DNA of 64,000 bases from Lotus japonicus (Eukaryota; Streptophyta; Magnoliopsida; Fabales; Fabaceae), in contig NC_080041.1 in the NCBI RefSeq assembly GCF_012489685.1, positions 35,391,780 to 35,455,779 of the forward strand, in the 5' to 3' direction. The notes under the pieces are model-generated. The model was not told the DNA's origin and searched no databases. It saw only the letters and a list, made by a program, of their open reading frames with translations. This document shows, piece by piece, positions 1-11,160 of the stretch. Position 1 is the stretch's first letter. Each line of letters begins with the position of its first letter. A program made the position numbers and the translations under genes.

Positions 1-284
1 TTTTCTTCTTCATCTATTTAATCCCTCCAACCACCCACATTCGAAGCTTTTTGTTCATAACCTATTACTCTCGTGCTTTGGTGGTGATAAGGTGGGGTTT
101 TGATGGCGGGGTGTGGCGACAAGAAAGGAGATGATGGTCTCGTGATTGGGTTGCGAGGTAGAGCATTGGATTCGATTCCGATTTCAATTTCTCAGTCTCT
201 TATTACTTCAGGTTCCACATCCAATCCTCACAACGTACTTTATTTTCAATTCAGATTCTTACTTCTTTTATTTTGATTTCTCAG

Positions 285-398
285 TCGAAGTCGCATGCAT
301 TGCTTCAATTTCAAGTTCAGATTAAAGTTCCTCAAAATTTCTACACGGCATTGAGTACAAGGTTGAGGAGGCTTATTAGTTTAGGGAAGCTGGAAAAG
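285..398 (+). pseudogene. Exon fragment resembling the linker-histone (H15) domain of TRB-type proteins
   Basis: A 114-bp open stretch is bordered by an AG acceptor (283-284) and a GT donor (399-400). Its translation contains VPQNF followed by LSTRLRRLISLGKLEK. This pattern matches the end of the H15 domain in plant single-Myb-histone/telomere-repeat-binding (TRB) proteins, where the motif helps dimerisation and DNA binding. No Myb domain or flanking TRB exon is visible nearby, so it reads as an isolated captured exon. Assignment is from memory of the family; another H15 protein (HMGA or H1) is possible. Confidence 0.45.
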
Positions 399-742
399 GT
401 AGATTAATTATCTATACTGCTTTTATAATGTGATACTTTCATTCATGAGCAAAATAGTTTTTTCAAAATTTTCATGATTTCAGTTTTAGCCTGGATTAGG
501 AAGCATATGCTAAATGCTAAATTTAGTCTTTGATTTGAGATTACTTTGTCACTGGAAGAGTTTCAGCATGTCGTCGCTTGGAATTCTTCCAATTATCTGA
601 TAACCATGTTCCGGTTCAATGTGTAGAATAATAAGAGAAATTTTCTTTGAGTGAACTTTGTTTTGATTCAAATTCTTAGTTCAGTTCTGATTGTAAGCAA
701 TGTTGCTTACTTTGACTATGTTCCATCTATATATTGCAGGTT

Positions 743-1049
743 GTAATTGATTCATAGCCTTCGATAGTGGCTGTACTTGCATCTTTGTTATTTAGTGAGT
801 CAGTTAGAGTTTTTGGAGTTGCTGGGCTTGTACTTTGTGTCAAGTGTTCTTCTCAAGGAGTTTCTTGTCAAGCAGCTCCAAAACTCTGAGATTTTGAGGC
901 GTGAGGAAGTTGGGAGTTACCAATTGAGGAAGAAGAAATCCAACATGCCAAGTGGGTTTGTTGATGTTTCAATTCGTGTTTTTAAGGACAAGGAAGAGGT
1001 AGATTCACACCTAGGTATATGGTTATTTCACAACCTTCAAATGAAATAA
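743..1049 (+). pseudogene. Fragment of an SRC2-like C2-domain protein (first part)
   Basis: The reading frame across 777-1049 includes KEFLVKQLQNSE and then MPSGFVDVSIRVFKDKEE. This resembles the end of the C2 domain and its linker in legume SRC2/BAP-like proteins, which bind membranes through C2. A GT follows the glycine codon near 1013, and the frame soon ends in a stop. It belongs with the proline-rich piece at 1540-1857, separated by what looks like a relic intron. The first 100 bp are repeated at 1847-1948. No start codon or complete C2 domain is seen, so this is a fragment. Confidence 0.45.
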
Positions 1050-1539
1050 AAATAATTACTTTTTGATCCACTATAGTTCTTTTTTTCTGCTTTCTTACCC
1101 AGTTCTTAATTCACTATACTCAAATTGGGTGTCATGCTTTTGTGGAAAAGTTGACAACTTTGATTGAAGTTTAAGTAAATGTCTGGTTTCACCATTCCCA
1201 CATAAGTCTAGGCATGTTTGCTATTAGCTTTTAACTAGAACTGTTATCGAGCATTTCACTTCGGAACCAAACATGTTATTAAGTGTGTCTGTTATAAGTT
1301 AAAACTAAAGTTAGAGTATTGTGTTTTGATTAAATGTTTGGATCAGCTTCTCATTCAGCAAAATCAACTCTGAAACCCAGAAGCTACTCCTATAAGCTTC
1401 ACCCTGTAATTGAGTCCATAGAATGAGTTCCTTTTACTTTTGTATATTAGAGTGAAATGTTGTTTCTAAGATCAACCAACTGATAACTAGACATGACTAA
1501 ATTTTTAAAAGTATTTTCAAGTGATTTCAGCTCTATATT

Positions 1540-1857
1540 TTGTTATACAGGTGGGGGGAAGGAATATTTCTCTCAGATCATGGAAAGAAGGGTGGATTTG
1601 GACAAGCGTATCCACAACAAATGGCTCTAGCTTCATTCCATGGACTAGAAAAACAAGAACAAATCAATAACCCTCACTCACATCCAGTTCCATTTCCTAC
1701 AAACTACTCGAACCCATATGTGGGTGGACCAAGCTACCCTGCAACTGCTGGACCGAGTTATCAACCACCCCGAACTCATCCACCACCAGTCCACCACTGC
1801 CGCCACCACTCTCAAATGCTGGTTATCATTCCTCGATATATTGCAGGTTATAATTGA
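1540..1857 (+). pseudogene. Fragment of an SRC2-like C2-domain protein (proline/tyrosine-rich tail)
   Basis: The open frame has the composition of the tail of legume SRC2-like C2 proteins: GGFGQAYPQQMALASFH, then HPVPFPTNYSNPYVGG, GPSYP/GPSYQPPRT repeats and a proline/histidine run. The piece starts after a probable acceptor near 1550 and runs into sequence duplicated from 743-843. The expected glycine-rich hydrophobic C-terminus does not follow. The protein family is membrane-associated and stress-linked in plants; this copy has no complete frame and is probably not functional. Confidence 0.5.
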
Positions 1858-2639
1858 CTCAGCCTTCAACAGTGGTTGTACTTGCAGCTTTGTTATTTGG
1901 TGAGTCAGTTAGAGTTGTTGGAGTTGCTTGGCTTGTACTTTGTGTCATATTAGATGTTATGTAGTCAGTAATATTCTCTCTCTCTCTCCTCCCTGCCCCC
2001 TTCTGCGCCTGGTGAGTCAATTAATATGATATATGTAGTCTGAGTTTCCCTCATCACGCCAATTTCTTTTCTTCATTTTGCAGTTTCTTTTTCTCTAAAA
2101 TTTTCTGCCTTTGCTCACAAGGGGCTCCTGGTATTCAGTAACCAGGGTTCCAGTTTCTCTGTTGCACCATTTTCTTCTATGTATTTTTTATTTATTTTAG
2201 TTTTCATTGTGTTTTTCATGCATGTAGTCTGTTACTTGTTCTTATTTCTTTTCTGGATTTCGGTTTTCGGATAGTGCAGGTGTGTGATTGAAGCCACTTG
2301 GAGGAGGTATGTGTTTGGGCCTCAGATTAAGTTTTGATTTAATGTTAATCAAGTATTTGGTTTCTATCTATGCCCCCTGATCAATAATGACTAAAAATAT
2401 GAAAAGCATTGTCTTGATGCAAGGATAAAATGATATATTGCAACTTGATACATAATATGAATGTTAGTAAGATGGTTTTGTTTGTTTTCAAATAATAAAA
2501 TTTGTACAGTACTTTTTTCCTCAAACACAATTTCCTGTCATTTCAATTTTATTTGAGGTGTAGACTACTAATTTTTTTTGTTCTCTGTTACTTTCTTTTA
2601 ATAGCTAATATCTATTTGTTCTATGTTTAGCATTGAATT

Positions 2640-4163
2640 TCTGGTTCCAGTTCCTGAACACTTGAGAACTGATGTGTGTGGGGTTCTGTTGTTGGTAAGC
2701 AATCCGACTCTTTCCATGAATAGGGTTTAATTTTGGCATTTAGCCACGTGTCTATGTAGTTCTTAACTCATTTTGTTAATATGTCCTCTTTAGGTCGTGT
2801 TTGGCTTCTTAGAAATTGAGAACTTGGAAAAGGTAGAACTAGAGGAGAAGATTAAAGAAAACTTACAAGCAACGCCATATATCAAGGTAGACCTTGACAT
2901 TCATATCTTCATGTTAATATTTTTGTTCTTTCTTGTGGTTCTCTGCTCTGTCTCTAGAATGTTGTGATGTTTTGCAAACAATATTGAGTCTCTCTCCACA
3001 ACACACAAAGTTGTCTGGTATGAGTTTTTTATTTTGCCTCTCATACTGTATTTTCTTCTTTGTCAGGCAAAACACAGTTTAACTATAGATATGTGGCGGA
3101 CGGGAGATCCGACACATTTAGGTGGGGCTATCTACATCCCTGAGTGTGCTTTCATTTCATACGAAAAACTTGTGCTTCTTTCATCGAATGGGATTTGAGT
3201 GCAGAAGAAGTTTTGGGTGTCAGATGGAAGGTATGAATAGTAAGAGTACTTTTGTCCATCCTACTTTCAGTAGTTTAGTTATTTCTTCTCTTATTATGTT
3301 TCACCCCATGATTCCTTAGCATTTTGTAGATATTCACACCATCCCCTTCCAAACTCTGCCTTGGTTAGCTTTGCATCATTTGATTTGGGAGTTGGGTTGT
3401 GGTAGTTGATTTTTGTTCTTGATTTTTAAACTTTTGTATCATCATCTATCACCTCAATCCACATGCAGTAGATATCCCACATAGTAACTTTTAATTTGAT
3501 TTTGGTTGTCTTAATATTTTGATTGACGCATATAAAGATAACCCAAATAGAGGAAATTAGCGTTAGACAATATTCCTCCTAAGTCCTAATAATAGAAATT
3601 GTCAACTATTTTATTGATTGCAGAATAAAACCTACATTGGAAGTTTCTGCAGCTACCCCAAATGCAAGGTCAGAGAATGATGCTGCTGATAATTTTAGCT
3701 GCTCTAAGAACAAGTGTGACTCTGAGGTTTTAGATCACGAGGAAGAAAGTTACTTAAATTCTTTACTCAGTCTTGAACATGAAGACTCTGAGTGGCTCTT
3801 AGATTCAAAATCTGACGGATTTTTATCTGAGAACTCTTCAACCCCTCTTAGCTACAACTGTGAATCTTTCAACAGGATCTCAGATGTGAATCTTTCTCTT
3901 AGCCCTTATTATGAGACAAGTTGAGGTATTGAGATTCTTCCTTCAGCCTCTACTATTTGTTCATTGACTGAAGTGCATTGTGGATGTTAGAAGATAATAT
4001 GTCAATGGAGAATCTATTAGAAGCTGCAAACATGGAAGAGCTATGTGGGCCATTTAAAGGGAAATCCAATTGGAATTCTGAGGAACCAAACATTCCTTCT
4101 CAACTGCTACATTCACTCAATATAATATGTAGGTGTGCGGTGTTAGCAAAGCTTCGATGCTGA
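2640..4163 (+). pseudogene. Unrecognised exon-like fragments
   Basis: Several short open stretches have plausible splice borders. 2793-2886 encodes a glutamate/lysine-rich segment (ENLEKVELEEKIKENL). 3067-3230 is followed by GTATG and interrupted by a stop. 3624-3921 encodes an acidic, serine-rich stretch (NSLLSLEHEDSEWLLDSKS). 3978-4120 contains MENLLEAANMEELCGPFKG in a shifted frame. I do not recognise the parent gene or genes. Stops and frame changes between pieces suggest degraded captured exons rather than a working gene. Confidence 0.3.
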
Positions 4164-5440
4164 TTAAATAACTGGAATAAATAGAATGATTCAAAACTTG
4201 GAAAAGCTATGTCATTGCCTTGCAATTGAAAATCAATTTACTATCTGGATAGAAGTCATTTTAAGCAGTGAAAGAGAGCTCTGAGAAAGGCTTGTGGAAT
4301 TTAGTTTTTCTTCTTTCCAAAATAGCATGTCCTCCCCTGAACTAGCATAGATGCAACTACGAATTGCTTTAAACATGAACATGTACGAGAGCGGTTGAAA
4401 TTCATTGTATCAAAAGTTGCTCATAAAAAAAGGTACTGCTTTCCTCTATGTGTACATTTTATATTTTTATATTTTGTTCCTTTCTCCTATTTCAATAGCT
4501 TTGTTCATGCACAAACTGCCTTGCCCTAGAATTGAGGCTAATCAGATATCAATTCTGAGTAATATATAGTAGTATTTTTCTAAAAGAGTTATAGAAACAT
4601 TATCTGGTTGTAGTAGAAACTGTACATGCTGGAATTCTTTTTCTTTGTTTGTAGAACTTGATGGAAGTACTCAAAATGGAAGAACCTGATAGTAGAAGAT
4701 AACTATAATTGGTATCATAGAACAAAATGGTGCCGTTCCCATCCTTCCCATTAATACTACTCATACAATAGTTTCTTTTTGTTTTGGTGACATCAAATAT
4801 GTATAATGTCAAAAGTTGTTGCCAACCCGAGTAATAATTCATCTTTGAGAAGCTTGCTGGCACATGGCTATAGCCAAAATGTTATGTCAATTGTGGTAGT
4901 GATTTGCTATTAAAACTTCATGAGGTAGACTTCACAGAGTAATTGGTTCTTATATCAATTAAGGTGACGTTTAGTTTGCCCAAATAAACATTATCAGTTC
5001 AATAGCCAAAACTGCATATTGTCATTCACATATTATTGTCATTCACAGATTGAGCTGTCATTTACAAGAAGTGTTATTTAGAAGAGAAAAGAGTAGATAC
5101 ACCGTTAGTGTAAACTTTTTTTGACATAAACATTCAATTGTTTTCCTTCACATCAGAAAACTCAATTTCAAATTAACATAAATAAAAGAGGAATGTAGTT
5201 GTTAGTCCTATGTGGCATAGAATGATTGAATGTCAGTGTAATACTTATCCATTAAACTCATTTTATAAAGTATTAACATCAAATGAAACTTTTATTGTAT
5301 AATAACTAATTTTTAAATAAATAATATTAAAGAAAAAAATGATGAGATATGAATGGATGATAAAACATTTTTGGTCTAATGAAACATGTAAAAAAAGTTA
5401 TTTAATATTTTAATATATTTTAAAATATGATATAATTTTT
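4164..5440. other. AT-rich sequence without recognisable genes
   Basis: No coding stretch with family resemblance was seen on either strand. The part from about 5050 to 5450 is strongly AT-rich and leads into the Helitron-like 3' hairpin. Confidence 0.5.
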
Positions 5441-5449
5441 TTTTAAATA

Positions 5450-5480
5450 GCATCCGTGCATCGCACGGGTACCTACCTAG
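5450..5480 (+). other. Helitron 3' terminus (hairpin plus CTAG)
   Basis: A stem of six base pairs with a three-base loop (CCGTGC-ATC-GCACGG) sits 8 bases before CTAG, and the next base is T. Plant Helitrons end in CTRR shortly after a small GC-rich hairpin and insert between A and T, so spacing and bases all fit. Confidence 0.65.
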
Positions 5481-5629
5481 TTAATGTTACAAAATGATTA
5501 TATTGATCTTTTTTGATGAAAAAATTAATTATCATCTTTTGGGTTGATTTAAACAACCCCAGTATTTTTCATGATTAAAATGGTGATTTGTTCATTCTTT
5601 GTTAATGTAAGTTAAACATTCTGCTTACA

Positions 5630-6690
5630 GGGTTATTCACAATATACTTCCCTGTAACTCAAATTTAGCAAAACGTGGTGTTGAGGTGCAAATTGAGTGC
5701 TCTTTATGCGAGCAACAAATGGAGGAAAATCAAGAGCATGTATTGCTTCATTGTAATTGGGCAAGAGTCTTGTGGTTTAGTCATCCTATGGGGCTACAAA
5801 ATGGAGCAATTCAGGGAAGAATTTCACAGTGGTTGATGGATGTCTTTAGTAAGCACGAGCAGGATGATGTGGCTCAAATTCTGTATTGTTTGTGGGCTGT
5901 TTGGTGGGCACGAAATGACAGAATTTTTAACAATAAGCTCATGGACCCAGCAACTTGTGTGTCTTTAGCATTGTCGCAGCTTGTGGAGTGGCAAGACCAG
6001 CAAGATGGGGATGGTAGTGCACGGAAGCAAGAGAAGGAGGTGCCTCGCTGGTAGCCGCCGGCGGTGGGGAAGATTAAAATTAATGTTGATGCCGTTTGGT
6101 CTGGAGAAACACGCACAGGTTTTGGATTTGTTAGAAGTCCCGCATTGGCTAGAGATTTGACCAACCAAGTGCTTATAAAGGGTAGAGCAAACCTCAACTC
6201 TTGAGCTAGCTTTTGGGTTGAGTTAGGCCTACCCAATTTCTAATATGGTATCAGAGCCTATCATAGATCCATTTGTTGTGTGGAGACCTCCCGTATTTGG
6301 GCCATCCTTTGATGTTAGGATTCGTGGCTCGATCGTCTAGAGCAGAGTTGCTGGTTGCTGGTTCTTTCCTTGAAATGCAGCGGCAAAGTCCATTGGTGGC
6401 GGAAGCCATGGCGTTGCATTGTGCTAGATATGGAGATTGAAGAAGCTTGTTTTGAAGCAGATTCAGCACAAGTAATTCAAACTGTGGGTTTTGGCTTCTC
6501 GATTTAGGAACATAGCTAGAGTTCTTGCATGTCAAAAGCCAAGCAAATAATGTAGCTCATACTATAGTTTCTCTTGCGGTTAATTATCCATGTAATTTGT
6601 GGTGGGATGATCTCCTCCCGATGTAGCTAACGTTCTTTTTGTAGATGCGACTTTTTCATCTTAATAAAATGCGCATTGACCCTCAAAAAG
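5630..6690 (+). mobile_element. 3' part of an L1-like LINE (zf-RVT and RNase H region)
   Basis: The frame at 5686-6054 shows the reverse-transcriptase zinc-binding pattern: CSLCEQQMEENQEHVLLHC, then WARVLWF and WWARNDRIFNN. After a TAG it runs into an RNase H-type start (KIKINVDAVWSGETRTGFGF). The RNase H part resumes after the TRIM as AEAMALHCARYG with further stops. The 3' end has an A-rich tail near 6660-6690 (cttaataaaatg...ctcaaaaag). The upstream reverse transcriptase and endonuclease are absent, so it is a 5'-truncated, decayed copy. Target duplications were not found. Confidence 0.75.
6129..6323 (+). mobile_element. Partial TRIM retrotransposon inside the LINE
   Basis: One LTR starts at 6129 with TGTTAGAAGTCC and ends just before TGGTATCAGAGCC (6246-6258), a primer binding site for initiator methionyl-tRNA. 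A short interior follows (gatccatttgttgtgtggagacc). The second LTR is reduced to little more than TGTTAG near 6315-6320. The same family is present with two LTRs at 15424-15706. The insertion splits the RNase H region of the host LINE, so it is younger than that LINE. Confidence 0.7.
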
Positions 6691-7150
6691 TATGATAAAA
6701 GATGGAGAAATAACAATTAAAGAAAGAGATAAAAGTTAAAAAAAGATATAGAGTGGTAGTAAAAGAAATTGTGTCAAAAAACTACCACTCCAAAATAAAC
6801 GTTTTCATGGGTTTAAGCTCCAATTGGGATATCATTTCAAATTTTCAATATTAGAGATTACAAATGTAAATAAGTGCTGATATTAATAATTTTATTGGGT
6901 TCAATGATAAAAGAAAGTCGAGGTGACATTTTCTGAGGGAAAATCCTTAATGTTACGAACAATTAAAAGACGAATCATAAAAATTATGACATGTCACAAA
7001 GTAGTTTTTCAAAAAACTCATACCATGTGTGGTGTCAAATCCCAACTTTGCACCCATAAATGGAACGTCTCAATTCTTGCATTTCACCAAACTTCTCTTC
7101 GGAATGAATAACAAAGCTCTTTTTCTCGATTGAGACTTCTTATTGTCGCC
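6691..7150. other. No recognisable feature
   Basis: AT-rich sequence. Short open frames show no family resemblance. Confidence 0.4.
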
Positions 7151-7154
7151 TTAG

Positions 7155-7500
7155 TTAGTATGTTGTTAAGGCTTGAGGGACGCCACTTCCATATACTCTG
7201 AAGGCAACGAACTTAATACCATGTCTATTGCGAATCGAATCGGGGAAAGCACCCAACCTCATCCAAATCTCCCTAGATTGTGGATAGTCACGAAGGCAGT
7301 GAAGAGCATCTTCCACCTCCGCTGAACACCGAGAAACAAGATGAAGAGTTAGCCATATTATAGTGGAATCGGTGCACATTTACTTGAAGTGCATTGTGCA
7401 AAGTTTCCCAAATGAAAAATCTCACCCTCTCTGGAACCTTTATACGCCAAATCCACTGCCAACTTTCATTGTCCTTTGTCTTGCGCAACTGATAATGAAG
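7155..7500 (-). pseudogene. LINE-derived zf-RVT fragment
   Basis: On the minus strand, two overlapping frames give WQWIWRIKVPERVRFFIWE and then EVEDALHCLRDYPQSREIW. This is the usual order of the reverse-transcriptase zinc-binding domain in plant LINE-type and non-LTR-derived proteins (IWKLKVPEKVRFFLW ... E(D/S)xxHxLRDCPxSxxxW). A frame change in the middle and missing cysteines show it is decayed. No flanking reverse transcriptase is present. Confidence 0.65.
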
Positions 7501-8496
7501 TCGAGCATATATGCATCCCTTATTATGTAGTCGCTCTTATTGTTATTGCACCAGTCTAAGCATCATCACGGCTAGAAACCAAACACAATTTCACCTATAG
7601 AATCGTGGCTTTTATGTCCTTCGAAAACACTGTGTATAGCTGCCGAAAATTTCAACGGTCCTCATTTACTAGATCATTGAGACGCAACTGAGTATCTGAA
7701 ATATGCACGAAGAGGAACAAGAGGAGCTACAAGTATGGAACAAGAGGTAGACGAGTGTTCTTCCTCTTCTAAATCCCTCAATATTAGAGGGGAGCAAAAT
7801 CGAATGAGGAGGTATTTAGGCGCTCCTTCATTCCTCTAAATATATTGAACCAAATTATGAAACTTCTTCCCCTCCCGACCCCTTTCCTCCTCGTCATTCC
7901 TCTAATAATATGTAGCGTTTAGAAAAATCCAACTAGCCCGGCCGATCGGAACCAAGAACCGATAAGGTAACTGATTTTGTTGGTTTTCCCTAATTGATAA
8001 GACCGACTCAAAATCAGTTTTGGACGGGTATCGAAAATCGGTTGACCCTACCAGTACTTATTGTATGCTTTTTTATATCTAGAAAATATATATAACCATT
8101 TATTATTTATTTTCATCATATAAATTATATCAAATGAACAATATATAATAATTTTTAATTTAATTAGTTTATATTTCTTAATGTCGTGTGTCAAGATATT
8201 ACATATTATAATAAATATAAATATTATTTTTTATTTTTTATTTAATGACTATCAATTGTTAATAAGTTGAAGAAATATAAAATAGGACAAAAGTTACATA
8301 CAGCTCGATACATATTTGTTATTACTTTTTCCAACCAAAAACGTGAAACATGAGTTATTTTCCACATCATCATCACTATTTTTTCTTACCCAAAAATTAT
8401 AACACGATTAACTCTCTCTCACCACCATCATGGTTTCTTGCTTCATCTTCATCTTAATTGGTTTATGTTGTATATTTTGCATATCACATTCACCTA
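7501..8496. other. Unassigned AT-rich region
   Basis: No gene recognised. The middle (about 8050-8300) is very AT-rich. Confidence 0.35.
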
Positions 8497-8997
8497 GGGA
8501 TGAAAATTTGTAGAGTTTGGGTAGGGTATTATAGTACCCGTCCCCGTACCCGCGTTTTCAAAAGACACCCGTACCCGTTCTCATACTCGCATGGGTAGCA
8601 ATTTGAATGCCCGTCTCCGTACCCTCTAAGTACCTATATGCCCGTTCCCATTACACGCAATTTAGTTAATGAAAATGCAATTTCCATTCTCCAACATAAA
8701 ATAATATAACTACTATTATAAAATAAAGAGCATAAATTAAAAACACAAAAGACTATTTAAGTATTTAATAAGTAAAATCATTCATTTTTAAAAGAGTAAG
8801 TTTGAAAGTTTGAAACTTTAACTAAGTTTGTTGATATATATACTTTCAAGTGTGTATGCATATAATAAAAATAATTAATAAAGTGTGTGTGGGTATGGGG
8901 CGGGTTGGATAATTTTTGCGGGTTACCCATAGTCATCTTGCGGGTTTTTACCCTACCCATTGTGGGTAATTTAAGCGGGTAGACCCATTGCCATCCC
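8497..8997. mobile_element. MITE-like element with GGGATG termini
   Basis: The left end reads GGGATGAAAATTTG and the right end, reverse-complemented, reads GGGATGGCAATGGG. Both lead into GGGTA/ACCCG-rich sequence (TACCCG and CGGGT repeats) in inverted arrangement. TA flanks both sides (8495-8496 and 8998-8999). It is about 501 bp and has no coding capacity. A non-autonomous DNA transposon is the best reading; the superfamily (Tc1/mariner, PIF or hAT) cannot be settled because the duplication is so short. Confidence 0.5.
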
Positions 8998-10734
8998 TAT
9001 ATCCACCAATGGCATCTTATTGAATGTTAATGGGGATGAGCAAACACATGAACCTCCACTACGTCGGAGAAACCCTATCACCTTGCTATGGGAAAAATTG
9101 AAGGAAGGAACCTGACCATTTTTCAATTCTGTCTGAAAATAGTGTTTGGCTGTAGTGTCACGTTCCCGATGCCTTGCATTGTCACTTCAGTCAGGCATGA
9201 CCGTTGACGCGTTATACATGTGGATTTAAACTGTAAAAAAGATTCATAATTTTGCTAGTGTTTGTAATTGGTCAGCCATATCGCTCTCTACCAATCCTTC
9301 TCCTTTATGTGGTGGTGATTCCCTTTGATGAAGACCACAATGCCGTTGGCACAATCCCCACAGCCGCCACCACCAGATCGATAATAACCACCACCATATC
9401 TGGGTGATTTGGTTTCAGATTTGAGTTGCAGGTCGTTCTGGGTATCGATGAGAAAAAAAAAAGGATATTGAAGTGCCACAACCACCACCACTAGATTTGG
9501 AATTTTTAGAGGCATGTGATTTTTCGTTCCTTCTAATACCATTTTCTCCCAAACCATTTTTATTTCCTTGCATTTTTTCTCTTTCTTCAAATGGTTTTGC
9601 TCCTTTGCTTCATCTTCATCACCTGGATCTAGGCTTATGTGGGTGAGCCTTCTAAAACACTTCGACCTCTAGGCGTGCTTAATCGTTAGTGTCTGAAGCA
9701 TTCAAGGATCCGGCTTGTGTTTGAAAATGCTTTTGGCGGTGGCAAGCAGAGGAGCGTGGTGGTGGCGATTTAGAAGGGGGGGGGGAGGGAGGTGGTGGTG
9801 GTCACGATGGAGAAGGAGGTGATGGTGGGTTCTCGGTTGGTGGTGGGTGGGTTGGGGGTTGGTTCTGGATTTGCTGGGTTTTTGAAGGAAAGATGAGTGG
9901 GAGGTAGATGGAGTGATGGGTTGGGGGTTGGTTCAGGGTTTGCTGGGTTGAAGGTGAGGAAGATGGAGATTTCTTGAGAAAGTTTTTTCGAGGATGAAGA
10001 TGTGTTGTTATTAAGAAACATATATTAATTAATGCTATATTATTGTTATAATTAAGAATTTTGTTTTAAAACTGGAAAACCCACTATTGTGGGTCAAAAG
10101 CACCTTGTGTAAACGCGTCTCTAATATTTGCCTATAAAAAATATAAATTTTATTTTTTAATTGATTTAAAAAATAGTTTTCAAAAATCGAAAACCAAAAG
10201 CACAATCAAACAAATTAGTCGAAAGCCAATAATAACTATTTTAGTCTTTTACATAAAATGCCCTGTATTCACTTTTCTCAATGAGAAGAAACAAGTTGGA
10301 GTGACTTATATCTTCAATTTTATTTCCTTCCGATTTCTATGTATAAACAAAAACTATTAAAAGCAACTTTGTCACCTACTTTACATTCTTCTCACATCTT
10401 ATTTAATTTTTTCACTAAATCAAACTAAATACAAACCTTTACTCTCAAATAATGTAACACTCTCTTTTCTCATCCCATTCCCCCTCAATTTCACTTTGAT
10501 CCAAACATCATTAATGTGCTTTATTCAATTTACTAAGATTGCTTTTAACACAAGCAACTCCGTGTGTAATCCACACCATGGCATCGTACCGTTGAGCATG
10601 ATTACTTATACAACAATAATGGTTTTTGTACACATATGTACAATATCAACCACCATTCAAATATGTCAAAAAAAAAACCACCATTCAACATACATAGATT
10701 TATTTATTTTTCTTGCAAAATTAAAACTATATAG
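8998..10734. other. Unassigned region with G-rich low-complexity stretch
   Basis: No gene recognised. 9773-9960 is strongly G-rich on the plus strand (a nine-G run, then GGTGGTGGTGG and two copies of a gggttgggggttggtt-type repeat) and could form G-quadruplexes. Its minus-strand reading is a low-complexity proline-rich frame with NPANPEPTPNP twice; this is probably not a real protein. Confidence 0.35.
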
Positions 10735-10830
10735 TTTGTTTTTTGATAAGCTAAAATGTTATATATATAAAGGGGTATTAGGGGTACCCAACCCTATACA
10801 AAGAAAGAGAAAAAATCAGCTAGAGAAAAC
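10735..10830 (-). mobile_element. LINE/retroposon-type 3' tail (minus)
   Basis: Read on the minus strand, the segment ends in ...GGTTGGGTACCCCT, an AT-rich spacer, then TTTTAGCTTATC and an A run. A very similar arrangement occurs at 15199-15300 (GGTTGAAGTACCCCTTG ... TTGCTTATAAAAAA). The shared tail suggests a common retroposon 3' end. Confidence 0.45.
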
Positions 10831-11017
10831 CAGCAAAAACAAAAGCTGCAGATTAGTAATATATAGTAATCCAAATTAAATATGGTCCAGAAAGTATCTA
10901 GCAGTTACTTAAAGAATAGAACTGGAATACAAAAGACAAAATAATAACGTCAAAATCCCCTTCTATCAAACAAACAATAAAACTCCAAACTGGACATGTT
11001 ATGTCCTCTTAGCTAAT

Positions 11018-11160
11018 TTAAGCCTTGCTCCCAAGAAGTTTATCAATCATATCAGCAGCATCTTGAAGACTTGAACGGTGGTGATGCTCTGGGCACTTGC
11101 TTCTTCCACACTAATACCAAATTCCTCCTCAAGCCCCAATCTCAACCGTGTCAAAATATG
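11018..11160 (-). pseudogene. Plastid-type acyl carrier protein pseudogene fragment
   Basis: The minus strand encodes the C-terminal part of a plant acyl carrier protein, the 4'-phosphopantetheine carrier of fatty-acid synthesis. DTVEI, LEEEFGISVEEASAQ, SITTVQ and LQDAADMIDKLLGSKA are all recognisable, and the last ends at a TAA (11018-11020). They fall in three frames: one shift lies between DTVEI and GLEEEF, another after SITTVQ. The DSL serine region for the phosphopantetheine arm is not recognisable upstream. No introns interrupt the match, so a retropseudogene is plausible. Downstream sequence resembling a 3' UTR leads to the retroposon tail at 10735. Confidence 0.75.

Larger units (their letters stand above)
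1..5480 (+). mobile_element. Probable Helitron carrying captured gene fragments (3' end only)
   Basis: The right end has the Helitron 3' signature. There is a hairpin at 5454-5468 (CCGTGC, loop ATC, GCACGG), then 8 bases, then CTAG at 5477-5480 followed by T, as expected for insertion between A and T. Upstream on the same strand lie exon-like pieces resembling at least two unrelated genes, which is typical of Helitron capture. No 5' TC terminus, RepHel helicase or matching left boundary is visible, so the left limit is unknown and may lie before the window. That the fragments belong to the same element as the 3' end is inference. Confidence 0.45.

Noticed and set aside
9770..10021. Proline-rich protein on the minus strand
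   Set aside because: Low-complexity reading of a G-rich repeat, with no signal peptide and no family match.
10496..10879. Open frame on the plus strand near the ACP fragment
   Set aside because: AT-rich, low-complexity translation overlapping a retroposon tail; no family resemblance.
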